Assembly (NCBI RefSeq): GCF_003047105.1
Contig: NZ_CP028475.1
Location: forward strand, 2,728,001 to 2,792,000
Direction of reading: 5' to 3'
From: Celeribacter baekdonensis
GTDB taxonomy: Bacteria; Pseudomonadota; Alphaproteobacteria; Rhodobacterales; Rhodobacteraceae
Length of the DNA stretch: 64,000 nucleotides
Both the position numbers and the translations under genes were made by a program. Positions 55,555-64,000 of this stretch are shown piece after piece; positions within the stretch are counted from its first letter, which is position 1, and the number at the start of each line of letters is the position of its first letter. The notes beneath the pieces are model-generated. The model made no database searches. It was given only the letters and a program-made list of their open reading frames with translations, and had not been told where the DNA came from.

Positions 55555-56196
55555 TTATACTAAAGGTGCCGTCATCCGCCTAACAATGAGGCGGAAAGGT
55601 ACGAGAGCGATTAAGGCGAGGGCAAGTTTTACACCCCAATCGGCCACTGCGAGCGAGACCCAGAGCGGTACGGCAGGGCCGACCAACAAGAACGGCACAG
55701 AATCCCACGCCCAAGAAATTTCCATATCCGCAGTTTCACCAAAGAAAACAATGGACTGAGAAAAGGCGAGGGTGAAAAAGATCGTGGTGTCTAATGCCGA
55801 CCCGATGAAGGAAGAGGCAAATGGCGCTTTCCACCAGGCTCCATCCCGTAACTTATTGAAAATAAAGACATCAACAAGCTGAGCAACGAGGAAAGCGGTG
55901 GCAGACCCCACAGCCACACGCAATGCGACTGCGGCATAGGTATAGCCGTCGCCTTGCAGCATGATCTGTGTGCCGATGAGCGAACACACAATGCCGGTGG
56001 CAAAGCCCGCAAAAATAACTTTGCGCGCAGATTGCACGCCATAGACGCGATTGATCACATCGGTGACGAGAAAGGCAAAGGGGTAAGTAAAGGCGCCCCA
56101 GGTCAAAAGCCCATCAGCGATGAGGAATTGTACGAGGATATTGGAGGCCACAACAATGGCGGCCATGGCAAGAATGCCAGGAAGGATGCGTTTCAT
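55555..56196 (-). CDS. yhhQ: YhhQ-type queuosine precursor transporter (VUT family)
   Basis: A 213-residue membrane protein with about six helices. It belongs to the family of COG1738 transporters that import preQ0/preQ1, recognised by FLVTDVINRVYGVQSARKVI near residue 50 and the acidic FAGFATGIVCSLIGT stretch. Queuosine is then made in tRNA-GUN anticodons. ATG 56196 gives usual length. A likely preQ1-I riboswitch immediately precedes it, supporting the assignment. Two more membrane segments close the protein. Confidence 0.9.
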   Translation of the reverse strand: MKRILPGILAMAAIVVASNILVQFLIADGLLTWGAFTYPFAFLVTDVINRVYGVQSARKVIFAGFATGIVCSLIGTQIMLQGDGYTYAAVALRVAVGSATAFLVAQLVDVFIFNKLRDGAWWKAPFASSFIGSALDTTIFFTLAFSQSIVFFGETADMEISWAWDSVPFLLVGPAVPLWVSLAVADWGVKLALALIALVPFRLIVRRMTAPLV

Positions 56197-56202
56197 GTTA
56201 GA

Positions 56203-56236
56203 TCCGTTTTTTATCGAAGGTGACGGCAACTCGGCC
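56203..56236 (-). promoter_or_regulatory. Likely preQ1-I riboswitch upstream of yhhQ
   Basis: On the minus strand the leader reads, in order, CCGAG, a loop UUGCCGUCAC, CUUCG, then AUAAAAAACGGA. This has the layout of the preQ1-I aptamer: a short P1 (CGAG with CUUCG, one wobble), loop bases ending in CAC, and an A-rich tail whose CGG can pair with CCG in the loop to make the pseudoknot. The tail resembles the AUAAAAAACUA of the Bacillus subtilis queC aptamer. The CGGA at its end overlaps the only plausible ribosome-binding site (GGA) seven bases before ATG 56196, suggesting translational repression when preQ1 binds. P1 is short, so folding should be checked. Confidence 0.6.
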
Positions 56237-56291
56237 CCGCGACTGCGAGGCGATGGGCGCGTTTAACCCCAGTATAACTGCAATTCAAGCG

Positions 56292-57173
56292 CTATTTCGG
56301 CACCAGGTAATCGACCAGTTCGGTGCGCTGGAAGAACCGGAAATTGTCGTCGGAGATCATTGTGAGGTGAATCCCCGCCGCATCAGACCAAACCGAAATG
56401 CCCTCAAGATTGTCATGGGTGCCTGTCGTCGTGCGCAACAGTTCGATCTCATTGGCGGGGCCTTTGGGTGTCATATCGAACCGCCGCACGCGGCTTGAAA
56501 ACCCGATCCCGGTGAACCAGCGTTCCAAAAGATAGAGCTTCCCGTCCGGGCCAAAATCCATCCCGACAGGTAGAAAATCCGTGCCACTGTGCCGTGGGAT
56601 CGACCAGGGCTGATCCCAGCCTGTCCCAGCGCGAAAACGATAGAGCGGAAAGGGGCGGTCCATCGCCCCAGAGCGTTCCGGTAGCGTAAAGATTGCGCCA
56701 TTTTCATCCACGGCTAGGGCCTCAAGCGACGAATTGGCCTGCATCTTGGTGAAATCGGGGTGGCCTTTGAGATCCGTCGTCTGTCCTGTTTTAAACGACA
56801 GTCGTGCGACCCGATGCTTGCCCTCAAAGGAGACGTAAGCGGTGCCGTTTGGCGCCAAAGCAAACCCTTCAGAATCGCCTTTGGCGATCCCCATAGGGGT
56901 ACCATTCTCGGACCTGAGGCGTTGAACCTTATCAATTTGAGCTGCGGACACGACGCCTTTGTCAGTCCGGGTCAATGTGCCGGAAAACAGGGTAGCGCGA
57001 TCTGAGAGTGCGTAAAAGTGATGCCCATCCTCCGATATTTCCAACCCTGAAAATCCACCAAAACGCTCCTCAGGGGATGTCCACACAAAGCTGCCCAGAT
57101 AGTGCGCGCTTTCGGCCTGCCCTGTGAGCGGGACAAGGCTCGCGATCAGCGCGAGGAGGCTACGGCGGAGCAT
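56292..57173 (-). CDS. Phytase-like esterase-domain exported protein
   Basis: About 293 residues. A signal peptide ([20 protein letters not shown]) is followed by a strand-rich propeller-like domain beginning [20 protein letters not shown], with [20 protein letters not shown] and the [20 protein letters not shown] block near the end. This matches the family annotated as esterase-like activity of phytase. Enzymatic activity is unproven. The substrate is unknown and the location is periplasmic or outside. ATG 57173 lies inside the 3' end of mepA (28-base overlap), so the two are co-translated. Confidence 0.78.
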   Translation of the reverse strand: MLRRSLLALIASLVPLTGQAESAHYLGSFVWTSPEERFGGFSGLEISEDGHHFYALSDRATLFSGTLTRTDKGVVSAAQIDKVQRLRSENGTPMGIAKGDSEGFALAPNGTAYVSFEGKHRVARLSFKTGQTTDLKGHPDFTKMQANSSLEALAVDENGAIFTLPERSGAMDRPFPLYRFRAGTGWDQPWSIPRHSGTDFLPVGMDFGPDGKLYLLERWFTGIGFSSRVRRFDMTPKGPANEIELLRTTTGTHDNLEGISVWSDAAGIHLTMISDDNFRFFQRTELVDYLVPK

Positions 57174-58054
57174 TGTGCAGGGAGTGTCGCGAGGGTGATT
57201 GGTGGTTTCGGTTTCGCAGGCTTGGCATTGGGGTTTGGCGGTGGCGGATTGAGGATGTTGTTCACCCAGTCCTGCGCGTCGGCACAGCCATCGCCTGGCG
57301 GTGGCGGGGCTTGGTCCACACAAGCATTATCGCCTTTCGGACAGTTCAACCGCACATGAAAATGATAGTGGTGACCATACCACGGTCGGATTTTGCGCAG
57401 CCACGTCCGGTCGCCCTTTTCATCCTTACACATTTGGACTTTTGCGCCGGGAAAGACAAAAATCCGCGCCACGCGAGGGTCGCTTGCCGCAGCTTTCAAA
57501 ACCTGATGATGCTGTGGTGTCCAACTGTCGTTAACATAGGCACCTGCGGCGCGGCGCATCGAAATCGACGAAATGTTTTCGCGTTCCGCCGCGGTTAAAT
57601 CCAACCGTTTCGGCGGCAACATCCAAATGTCGGCGTCCAACCCGATTTGATGGCTGGCATGGCCCGAAGACATCGGCCCGCCACGCGGCTGGCTCATGTC
57701 GCCGACGTAAATGCCGGCCCATCCTGGTTGAGCGGCGGCTTTGCGCGACAGATCTTCGAGGAAATCAATCAAAACAGGATGGCCATAATTGCGGTTGCGC
57801 GACAGGCGCATCGCTTGCCATGTCGGCCCGGTTTCGGGCAATTGCGCCGCCCCGCCGATACAGCCCTTGGCATAGCTGCCAAAGGAGGCTGGTTCTTGTC
57901 TTGAGGGCGTAGCAATGGGGCCAAAGACCTCTTTGGCAGGTCTGTGATCGGATGAGGAAACTGTGACCTTGTGCTCCGGCGCACGGTCTTTTCCGCCGCC
58001 GACGCAGGCGACAAGCATCACACAGGCCAACAGGCCAACCCAATTACGCATCAT
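57146..58054 (-). CDS. mepA: Penicillin-insensitive murein endopeptidase MepA
   Basis: A 302-residue peptidoglycan endopeptidase that cuts the D-Ala to meso-DAP crosslinks. The zinc ligands are in [17 protein letters not shown] near residue 130 and [17 protein letters not shown] near 226. The N-terminus has a hydrophobic stretch ending in VACVGG, which looks like a lipobox, so it may be a lipoprotein, unlike the soluble E. coli protein. The C-terminal 50 residues are Pro-rich ([16 protein letters not shown]). ATG 58054 is two bases from the MFS gene's stop. Confidence 0.92.
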   Translation of the reverse strand: MMRNWVGLLACVMLVACVGGGKDRAPEHKVTVSSSDHRPAKEVFGPIATPSRQEPASFGSYAKGCIGGAAQLPETGPTWQAMRLSRNRNYGHPVLIDFLEDLSRKAAAQPGWAGIYVGDMSQPRGGPMSSGHASHQIGLDADIWMLPPKRLDLTAAERENISSISMRRAAGAYVNDSWTPQHHQVLKAAASDPRVARIFVFPGAKVQMCKDEKGDRTWLRKIRPWYGHHYHFHVRLNCPKGDNACVDQAPPPPGDGCADAQDWVNNILNPPPPNPNAKPAKPKPPITLATLPAQCSAVASSR

Positions 58055-58056
58055 TT

Positions 58057-59439
58057 TTACACCTTTGTTCCTTCTGGCGTTCCCTCAGGATTGACCCAAG
58101 CTAACAGCACAAGCCCGAGAAGGAAAAGCCCGATCAGCGGCATAATGCCGAGGCGCTGTGATCCGGTGACATCAGACATCACTGCGATCAAGCCAGGGGC
58201 CAGAAAAGACGTCGCTTTTCCCGACAATGCGTAAAGTCCGAACGCTTCTGTCATCCGATCTGGGTCGGCTTGACGCACCATCATCGTGCGGCTTGCCGAT
58301 TGGATCACGCCCGCGACGGCACCCAAGACCGCACCACAGATGTAAAACGCCACATCCGGCAGTTTGCTTGTGGCGTCAACGGCCATGAACAGCACGCTTT
58401 CGCGGGTGATGGTCAAGATCACCAAACAGGTTGAGACCAGCACAAGGATGCAGAAAATGATCACGGGTTTCGGGCCAAATTTTTGATCGGCAAAGCCACC
58501 AAAATAGGTGAAAATTGCGCCTGTTAAAGCCGCCAAAATACCGAACACGCCAATGTCGACCACGCTCCAATTGAGCGCGCCAAGGGCGTAAATACCGCCA
58601 AAGGTAAACACGCCATTTAACGCATCGCGGTAGAACATTGACGAGATCAGATAGGAAAACAGCGATTTGCGCGAGGGCAAGGACGCGAGCGTGCGACCGA
58701 GATCACGAATGCCTTTTGACACGGCGCCGGTGAGTGACAAGCCTTTGATCTTTGGCTCTGTGACCCAAAGGAAAAACGGGATCATCGAGATCACAAACCA
58801 AAGTGCCACAAACGGGCCGACGAACCGCGTGCCTTCGCGCATCTCCGGGTTAAATCCGAACAGGGGCGGGATGCCCAAAAGTGTCCCGCCAGAGGCGTTT
58901 TCGGCGAAGAGCAGAAGCATGATCACCAGCGCAATGATCCCGCCGACATAGCCCCAAGCCCAGCCATTGCCCGAGATTTTGCCAATCTCAGCGCGGGTGC
59001 CCAAAGCGGGCAAAAGCGCGTTGGTGAAAATTGTGGTGAATTCGACCCCAATCAGGCCCAAACCAAAGAAAATCAGCACGAGTACCGTGGGGAAATCGCC
59101 CGGTGCCGCGAGCCAAAGTCCCGCAGCGCCAATCACATAGAGCGCGGAGAACAGTTTGATCCACGGCATCCGGCTACCGCTTTCATCGGCAATCGAGCCG
59201 AGCAAAGGCGCGCTCACCGCAATCAACAACCCGGTCACGGTCAAACCATAGCCCCAGATGGATTGCGCCTGCGCCTTGGCTTGTAACGTTTCCATGCCGC
59301 CAGCCGTCAGATAAGAAATCACCTGTTCGGCAAAATAGGGGCCGAAAATAAAGCTGATGATGAGCGTGTGAAAGGGCTGCGTCGCCCAGTCATACATCAT
59401 CCAGCCCCAGATACGTTTTTTGTGACTTGGTGCGCCCAT
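58057..59439 (-). CDS. MFS transporter, UMF1 (ATG22-like) family
   Basis: A 460-residue permease with about 12 hydrophobic segments. The N-terminus IWGWMMYDWATQPFHTLIIS is the YDWA motif of the UMF1/ATG22-like family, and GYVGGIIALVIMLLLF near residue 170 and RMTEAFGLYALSGKATSFL near 400 agree. In bacteria the substrates of this family are mostly unknown. It precedes mepA with two bases between, so an operon with mepA and the phytase-like gene is likely. Confidence 0.85.
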   Translation of the reverse strand: MGAPSHKKRIWGWMMYDWATQPFHTLIISFIFGPYFAEQVISYLTAGGMETLQAKAQAQSIWGYGLTVTGLLIAVSAPLLGSIADESGSRMPWIKLFSALYVIGAAGLWLAAPGDFPTVLVLIFFGLGLIGVEFTTIFTNALLPALGTRAEIGKISGNGWAWGYVGGIIALVIMLLLFAENASGGTLLGIPPLFGFNPEMREGTRFVGPFVALWFVISMIPFFLWVTEPKIKGLSLTGAVSKGIRDLGRTLASLPSRKSLFSYLISSMFYRDALNGVFTFGGIYALGALNWSVVDIGVFGILAALTGAIFTYFGGFADQKFGPKPVIIFCILVLVSTCLVILTITRESVLFMAVDATSKLPDVAFYICGAVLGAVAGVIQSASRTMMVRQADPDRMTEAFGLYALSGKATSFLAPGLIAVMSDVTGSQRLGIMPLIGLFLLGLVLLAWVNPEGTPEGTKV

Positions 59440-59508
59440 GGTCCTGCCTTCTCACCTCAGTTGACGCGATAGAACAGGCAAATGGGGGCGCGCGCAACGC
59501 CTAAGGCA

Positions 59509-60045
59509 TCAATCGCGCACAGGCGGCCAAGGTCGCGTGTTGTCCGCCTCAATCCAATTTTGAACCCACTCGGGCAGGGGCGGACTTTCGATGTCTGGCT
59601 CGATCATCGCCAAAAGGTCGCGCGGCGGCACCATTTTGCGGTTTTTGATCACAGCGCCCCGGATCAGAATATGGTTACAACAGTCACCCTTTTGGTCCCA
59701 CATCGACTGTTCGATATAGAGAAACCTGTCATCAAACCCCAACGGCTTGGTCCACATATCGACCTTTTGAAACGTCGTGACCCGCTTGCGATAGCGCACC
59801 GAGGCCCCGGCCACAGCCATGCCAAACCCACCGGTTTTTGCCGCCTGGGCGGTGCCATTGCGGATCGACATCGGAATCCGACCAAGATCAAAGAGTGTTA
59901 AGGTTCTTCCGTTATTCAACTCAAGCCAAAGGTCAATGTCCCAAGGCAGGCAATAGTGATGCGACAAATGTGCGTCGAACAGGCCAAGTTTTGGCGCGTT
60001 ACGCACTTTGCGGGATTGATGGATCATGCGGACAAATGGATACAT
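59509..60045 (-). CDS. Thioesterase-family (hotdog) protein
   Basis: A 178-residue protein of the 4HBT-like family. It starts MYPFVRMIHQSRKVRNAPKL and has the conserved HYCLPWDIDLWLELNNGRTL block. FLYIEQSMWDQKGDCCNHIL lies later. Such proteins are usually acyl-CoA thioesterases, the substrate here unknown. ATG 60045 behind AAAGG is preferred to the far-upstream start. Confidence 0.72.
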   Translation of the reverse strand: MYPFVRMIHQSRKVRNAPKLGLFDAHLSHHYCLPWDIDLWLELNNGRTLTLFDLGRIPMSIRNGTAQAAKTGGFGMAVAGASVRYRKRVTTFQKVDMWTKPLGFDDRFLYIEQSMWDQKGDCCNHILIRGAVIKNRKMVPPRDLLAMIEPDIESPPLPEWVQNWIEADNTRPWPPVRD

Positions 60046-60180
60046 GCGTAAACCTTTCGCAGTCGCGGCAAATTCGGTCAAGCCGGGACGTTGCGGCACG
60101 GGATGCGACATCGTCCATCTTGCACGATCGGGACGGAGACCTTAGGTGATTGAACAACCTTACTGATTGGACCCCTGCAC

Positions 60181-60468
60181 ATGATGTCTCTTTCCCAAAT
60201 TCTTCTCATGATCCTCGGCATCGTGAAATTCGTCATGATCGTTCAGATCATCATGAGCTGGTTGATCAATTTTCAGGTGCTCAACGTGCGCCAGCCGTTG
60301 GTCTATCAAATCTGGGAAGGCCTCTCGCGTTTGTTGGAGCCAATCTATCGTCCGATCCGTAAAATCCTACCGCCGATGAGTGGTCTCGACCTTGCTCCGC
60401 TGGTGGCCTTTATCGCGATCTACGCGCTGGAGCGGATCATCTATAACAACGCAGGCATGTTCTACTAA
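60181..60468 (+). CDS. yggT: YggT-family membrane protein
   Basis: A 95-residue protein with two hydrophobic helices, beginning MMSLSQILLMILGIVKFVMI and containing the family block SRLLEPIYRPIRKILPPMSG. YggT-type proteins are small inner-membrane proteins of poorly known function, implicated in osmotic tolerance and in cell-division-linked complexes in other bacteria. It is followed by recQ after 58 bases on the same strand. Confidence 0.88.
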   Translation: MMSLSQILLMILGIVKFVMIVQIIMSWLINFQVLNVRQPLVYQIWEGLSRLLEPIYRPIRKILPPMSGLDLAPLVAFIAIYALERIIYNNAGMFY

Positions 60469-60526
60469 ACCGCTTGAGCCTCGCGGCTGCCCGTGCGATT
60501 CTGACCGCAACAAAGAGCAGGATCAC

Positions 60527-62596
60527 ATGGACACTCTCAAGGCGGACCCGAACACGGGAAACCACGCGCGCGCGCTTTTGTCGTCCGTGTTCGGATTTGA
60601 CGCGTTTCGCCCCGGCCAGGAAGAGATCGTTGATGCCGTCATTGCGGGGCGCAATGTCTTGGCGATCATGCCGACGGGTGGCGGCAAATCGCTGTGTTTC
60701 CAACTTCCCGCGATGGTGCGTGACGGGTTGACCGTGGTCATCTCTCCTCTGATCGCCTTGATGCGCGATCAGGTTCAGGCGCTCAAGGCGGTGGGGGTCG
60801 AGGCGGGCGCACTCACCTCTGGCAACACCGATGAAGAGACCGATGAGGTCTTTGCTGCCCTCGCCGAAAACCGTCTCAAACTCCTCTATATGGCACCCGA
60901 ACGCTTGGCTTCCGGTGGTACATTACCTCTGTTGCGGCGGGCCAATGTGTCGCTGATCGCTGTGGATGAGGCCCATTGTGTATCGCAATGGGGGCATGAT
61001 TTTCGCCCTGATTATTTGCGCATCGGTGATCTGCGCCGTGCGCTCGATGTGCCTTTGGCCGCATTTACTGCGACCGCTGACGAAGAAACCCGTGGCGAAA
61101 TCATCACCCGGCTGTTTGACGGCCAAACGCCCGAGGCGTTTCTGCGCGGCTTTGATCGGCCAAACATCCACCTCGCCTTCGCAGTTAAAGATCAGCCCCG
61201 CCGTCAAATCCTTGGCTTTGCCTCTGCACGCAAAGGTCAATCCGGCATCGTCTATTGCGGCACCCGTGCCAAAACCGAAAGCCTCGCCAAGGCGCTGACC
61301 GATGCGGGTCATCTCGCGCAGGCCTATCATGGCGGTATGGAGCCTGAGCGTCGCCGCGATGTCGAACGTCAGTTTCAACAAGAGGACGAGTTGATCGTTG
61401 TCGCCACCGTTGCTTTTGGCATGGGCATCGACAAACCGGATATCCGCTGGGTCGCCCATGCCGACCTGCCGAAATCGGTCGAAAGCTATTATCAGGAAAT
61501 TGGGCGTTCGGGCCGCGATGGTGCGCCTGCTGAAACCCTCACGCTCTTTGGCCCCGACGACATCCGGTTTCGGCGCACTCAGATTGACGAAAGCCCGGCC
61601 CCCTCGGATCGTCGCGCCGCGGATCATGCTCGGTTGAATGCGCTTTTGGGGCTGGCAGAGGCGCAGATGTGCCGGCGTCAAACCTTGCTGTCCTATTTTG
61701 GCGAGACCTCCGAGCCTTGTGGCAATTGCGACCTGTGCGACAGTCCCCCCGCGCTGTTTGATGGCACGGTCGCGGTGCGCAAGGCATTGTCCGCTGTGTT
61801 GCGGTGTGACGAAGGCTTTGGCGCCGGGCATTTGATTGACGTGCTGACGGGCACGATGACGGACAAGGTTGGGCAGTGGAATCACGACCAATTGTCGGTG
61901 TTTGGCGTGGGTAAAGAATACGACAAACGGCAATGGAATGCGGTGTTTCGGCAAATGATGGGGGCCGATCTTGTGCGGCCCAACCCGGATCGGTTCGGCG
62001 CGTTGTTCATGACCGAACCCGCGATGCCGATCCTCAAAGGCGAGGCGAGTATCACCCTGCGCCGCGATACCTTGGCCAAGGCCCACAAAGGCCCGGTGGC
62101 CAAGGCGCTGGTGTCTGATGAAGACGCGCCGCTTTTGTCCGCTCTCAAAGCCAAACGCCGCGCGCTTGCCGAAGAGCAACGCGTCCCGGCCTACGTCGTG
62201 TTTGCCGATCGCACGCTGATCGAAATGGCCGAAACGCGACCGCAAAGCCTTGATGAGATGGTGCGGATTGGGGGTGTTGGGGCCAAAAAACTTGAACGCT
62301 ACGGCGATGCGTTTCTCTCGGTCATCTTAGGCGCGCCAAGCCCCGAGGTGCATCCGTCACGGCGCAAACTTGCGAGTTCCGGTGGTGGGGATTTGTTTGA
62401 TCAGTTGCAAGAGATCCAACTTAAACTTGCGCGTGGTGAGTGTGGCACGCTGAAACCGCTGGCGCTTTCACCCGGACAGATTGCCAAAATCGTCCAATTG
62501 CGTCCGCGCGACCTTTCCGCGATGGCGCGCATCATTGGTGAAAAGCCTGCCGAACGTTTTGGCCCGGCTATGTTGGACGTGATTGCGGCGGCTTAG
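60527..62596 (+). CDS. recQ: ATP-dependent DNA helicase RecQ
   Basis: A 689-residue helicase that unwinds DNA 3' to 5' in recombination and repair. Walker A is AIMPTGGGKSLCFQLPAM near residue 47, DExH is in LIAVDEAHCVSQWGHDFRP near 145, and the helicase motif VI in EIGRSGRDGAPAETL near 325. The zinc-binding RQC region has MCRRQTLLSYF and EPCGNCDLCDSPP near 384-408, and the HRDC domain has LDEMVRIGGVGAKKLERYG near 570. The C-terminal 100 residues are longer than in E. coli RecQ. ATG 60527 follows AGCAGGA. The frame is open upstream into yggT but is not RecQ-like. Confidence 0.95.
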   Translation: MDTLKADPNTGNHARALLSSVFGFDAFRPGQEEIVDAVIAGRNVLAIMPTGGGKSLCFQLPAMVRDGLTVVISPLIALMRDQVQALKAVGVEAGALTSGNTDEETDEVFAALAENRLKLLYMAPERLASGGTLPLLRRANVSLIAVDEAHCVSQWGHDFRPDYLRIGDLRRALDVPLAAFTATADEETRGEIITRLFDGQTPEAFLRGFDRPNIHLAFAVKDQPRRQILGFASARKGQSGIVYCGTRAKTESLAKALTDAGHLAQAYHGGMEPERRRDVERQFQQEDELIVVATVAFGMGIDKPDIRWVAHADLPKSVESYYQEIGRSGRDGAPAETLTLFGPDDIRFRRTQIDESPAPSDRRAADHARLNALLGLAEAQMCRRQTLLSYFGETSEPCGNCDLCDSPPALFDGTVAVRKALSAVLRCDEGFGAGHLIDVLTGTMTDKVGQWNHDQLSVFGVGKEYDKRQWNAVFRQMMGADLVRPNPDRFGALFMTEPAMPILKGEASITLRRDTLAKAHKGPVAKALVSDEDAPLLSALKAKRRALAEEQRVPAYVVFADRTLIEMAETRPQSLDEMVRIGGVGAKKLERYGDAFLSVILGAPSPEVHPSRRKLASSGGGDLFDQLQEIQLKLARGECGTLKPLALSPGQIAKIVQLRPRDLSAMARIIGEKPAERFGPAMLDVIAAA

Positions 62597-62600
62597 TGGC

Positions 62601-64000
62601 TTATTCGCCGGCCATGACGGTATCGCCGGAGGCAACGGTGGCTGGTTCTTCCGGGAGGATTGGACAGCAGCCTTTTGGAAGCTCTGTCAAAATACGATCT
62701 ACTATAGACGCCTTTCTGAGAGGTTTTGTCATATAATGGTCTAAACCTGCCGCAAGAATGTCATGCTCGTCACCTGCCATCGCATGCGCCGTCAGGGCCA
62801 CAATTGGGACATGCGCCCCGGTGTCAATTTCAAGCGCGCGGATTTGACGGGTGGCCTCTTTGCCATCCACCTCGGGCATGGAAATATCCATAAAGATCAA
62901 GTCCGGCTGAAAACCCTGATATTGCTCCACCGCCTCGCGCCCGTTGTTGGCAAAGCGCAATTCGATGTCGAGGGATTTAAGCATTTTCCCGAACACCAAT
63001 TGATTGGTCTTGTTGTCCTCCGCCGCCAAAACCCGCATGCGACGACCGGTTTCGGATGTGGGGTGGCTTGGCTCTTCTGGGATGATCGACGACAAGGCCC
63101 GCCATAGGTTTGCCCGCAACAGTGGCTTTTGCAACGTTGTGGCATCATGCCCGTCCAAAGAACCCGCCGAAACCGGCCCGGAGGTCATCAACAGGATCGG
63201 CGCCGTGACACCGCGCATGCGCAGGGTTTTGATCAAGGTGCCGATGTCGGTGTTTGGCATATTGTTGTCGAGCAAAAAAACCTGTGCATCGAGCGGTGAT
63301 GCCAAAAGCGTATCAGCACTTTCAAACGGCGACACCTCAAATCCCAGCACCGTCAATTGCTTTTCCAAGATCAAGGAATTGGCATGGATATGATCCAAAA
63401 GCGCGGCTTTGTGCATCCATGATGGCAGGTGCTGCTCTTCTAGCTGTGCAATCACGTCCATGGTGATGTGGAAGCCAAAACACGATCCCACGCCCTCTTC
63501 GCTATCGACCCAGATCTCTCCGCCCATCAATTGAACCAACTGACGGGTGATGGCGAGTCCAAGGCCGGTGCCTTCGAATTTGCGATTGCGCTCGTCTTCG
63601 ACCTGATTGAATTCGCCAAAAATATGCTCGATCATATCAGGGGCGATGCCAATCCCGGTGTCTTCAACGGAAATATGGATGCGCTGGCGTTTGCCCCCTT
63701 CCTCTGGCAGGCCAACAACGCGGACGATGACGTGGCCCGCATGGGTAAATTTCACCGCATTGCCAACAAGATTGGTCAAAACCTGACGCATCCGACCGGG
63801 ATCACCGATGAAACGGGTCGGTAAGAACATGTCATAGTCGATGATCAGATCGACTTTTTTCTGGGTCGCGGTGGGTTGTAGCAGCACCAAAACATCCTGA
63901 ATGCAGCGTTCAAGATCAAAGGGTTCGGGGTGCAAGGACAGTTTCGAGGCTTCGATTTTCGAGTAATCCAGCACGTCATTGATCAGCCCCAAAAGCGCTT
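62601..64000 (-). CDS. Hybrid sensor histidine kinase/response regulator, partial
   Basis: The frame is open to the window end, so the N-terminus (with any sensor domain) is missing. What is seen starts inside the dimerisation helix: ALLGLINDVLDYSKIEASKL, just after the phosphorylated-His region. The ATPase domain follows with RQVLTNLVGNAVKFTHAGHV near residue 70, DTGIGIAPDMIEHIFGEFNQ and GTGLGLAITRQLVQLMGGE. There are two receiver domains: the first (about 200-300) has weak acidic residues, and the second is typical with VLAAEDNKTNQLVFGKMLK and LIFMDISMPEVDG carrying the phospho-acceptor Asp. It is an ArcB/BarA-like hybrid kinase. The stop is four bases from the recQ stop. Confidence 0.9.
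   Translation of the reverse strand, partial: ALLGLINDVLDYSKIEASKLSLHPEPFDLERCIQDVLVLLQPTATQKKVDLIIDYDMFLPTRFIGDPGRMRQVLTNLVGNAVKFTHAGHVIVRVVGLPEEGGKRQRIHISVEDTGIGIAPDMIEHIFGEFNQVEDERNRKFEGTGLGLAITRQLVQLMGGEIWVDSEEGVGSCFGFHITMDVIAQLEEQHLPSWMHKAALLDHIHANSLILEKQLTVLGFEVSPFESADTLLASPLDAQVFLLDNNMPNTDIGTLIKTLRMRGVTAPILLMTSGPVSAGSLDGHDATTLQKPLLRANLWRALSSIIPEEPSHPTSETGRRMRVLAAEDNKTNQLVFGKMLKSLDIELRFANNGREAVEQYQGFQPDLIFMDISMPEVDGKEATRQIRALEIDTGAHVPIVALTAHAMAGDEHDILAAGLDHYMTKPLRKASIVDRILTELPKGCCPILPEEPATVASGDTVMAGE

Overview
This window looks like chromosomal DNA of a marine alphaproteobacterium of the Rhodobacteraceae (roseobacter group). That placement is inferred from protein character and gene content: a Rhodobacterales-type flgK-flgL-flgI order, a dnaA-dnaN-recF-gyrB block, a GbpR/ChvE-GguAB sugar locus, RTX proteins and a small Kps-type polysaccharide locus. 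No rRNA, tRNA or CRISPR array was seen.

Layout. 1-2472: end of a flagellar cluster (flgK 3' end, flgL broken by a frameshift, flgI), followed by a complete 830-bp IS5-family insertion sequence (2519-3348). 3407-6832: glutarate/glutaryl-CoA catabolism (CaiB-type CoA-transferase, gcdH) with a divergent LysR regulator. 6833-12005: a long leader or intergenic region with hairpins and a possible upstream ORF, then dnaA, dnaN, recF and a frameshifted LysE-type exporter. 12095-14533: gyrB with a good sigma70 promoter. 14688-25675: an extracellular polysaccharide locus with ABC-2 exporter parts (KpsM, KpsE, KpsT), five glycosyltransferases, a sulfotransferase-like protein, a GSCFA protein and one unrecognised protein. 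25777-31540: two convergent RTX genes, a propeller-like RTX protein and a serralysin-like M10 metalloprotease, separated by a terminator. 31664-38502: a small exported protein, trhO, a DegP-like protease, pncA, a SulP transporter without a STAS domain, an exported hypothetical protein and pncB. 38523-39973: an AT-rich two-gene islet wedged between pncB and arfB, encoding an unrecognised 400-aa protein and a HicA-like small protein. 39977-42690: arfB, two small membrane proteins and cbpA-cbpM.

42696-55248: a ten-gene minus-strand locus for non-phosphorylative sugar catabolism. ChvE-GguA-GguB import is followed by an IlvD-type dehydratase, an aldose dehydrogenase, a DHDPS-family enzyme, an aldehyde dehydrogenase, KDGal kinase, KDPGal aldolase and a lactonase. 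A divergent GbpR-type LysR regulator flanks it. The enzyme set fits L-arabinose (to 2-oxoglutarate) and D-galactose (to pyruvate plus glyceraldehyde 3-phosphate) sharing their upper steps. 55249-64000: a tiny transcription unit with a near-perfect Shine-Dalgarno, a YhhQ queuosine-precursor transporter behind a likely preQ1-I riboswitch, a phytase-like esterase overlapping mepA, an MFS transporter, a thioesterase-like protein, a YggT protein, recQ, and the 3' part of a hybrid histidine kinase.

The items most worth a second look are the islet at 38495-39973, the preQ1-I-like element at 56203-56236, the 18-codon ORF at 55428-55484, the dnaA leader, and two frameshifts that both look like one lost G in a G-run.
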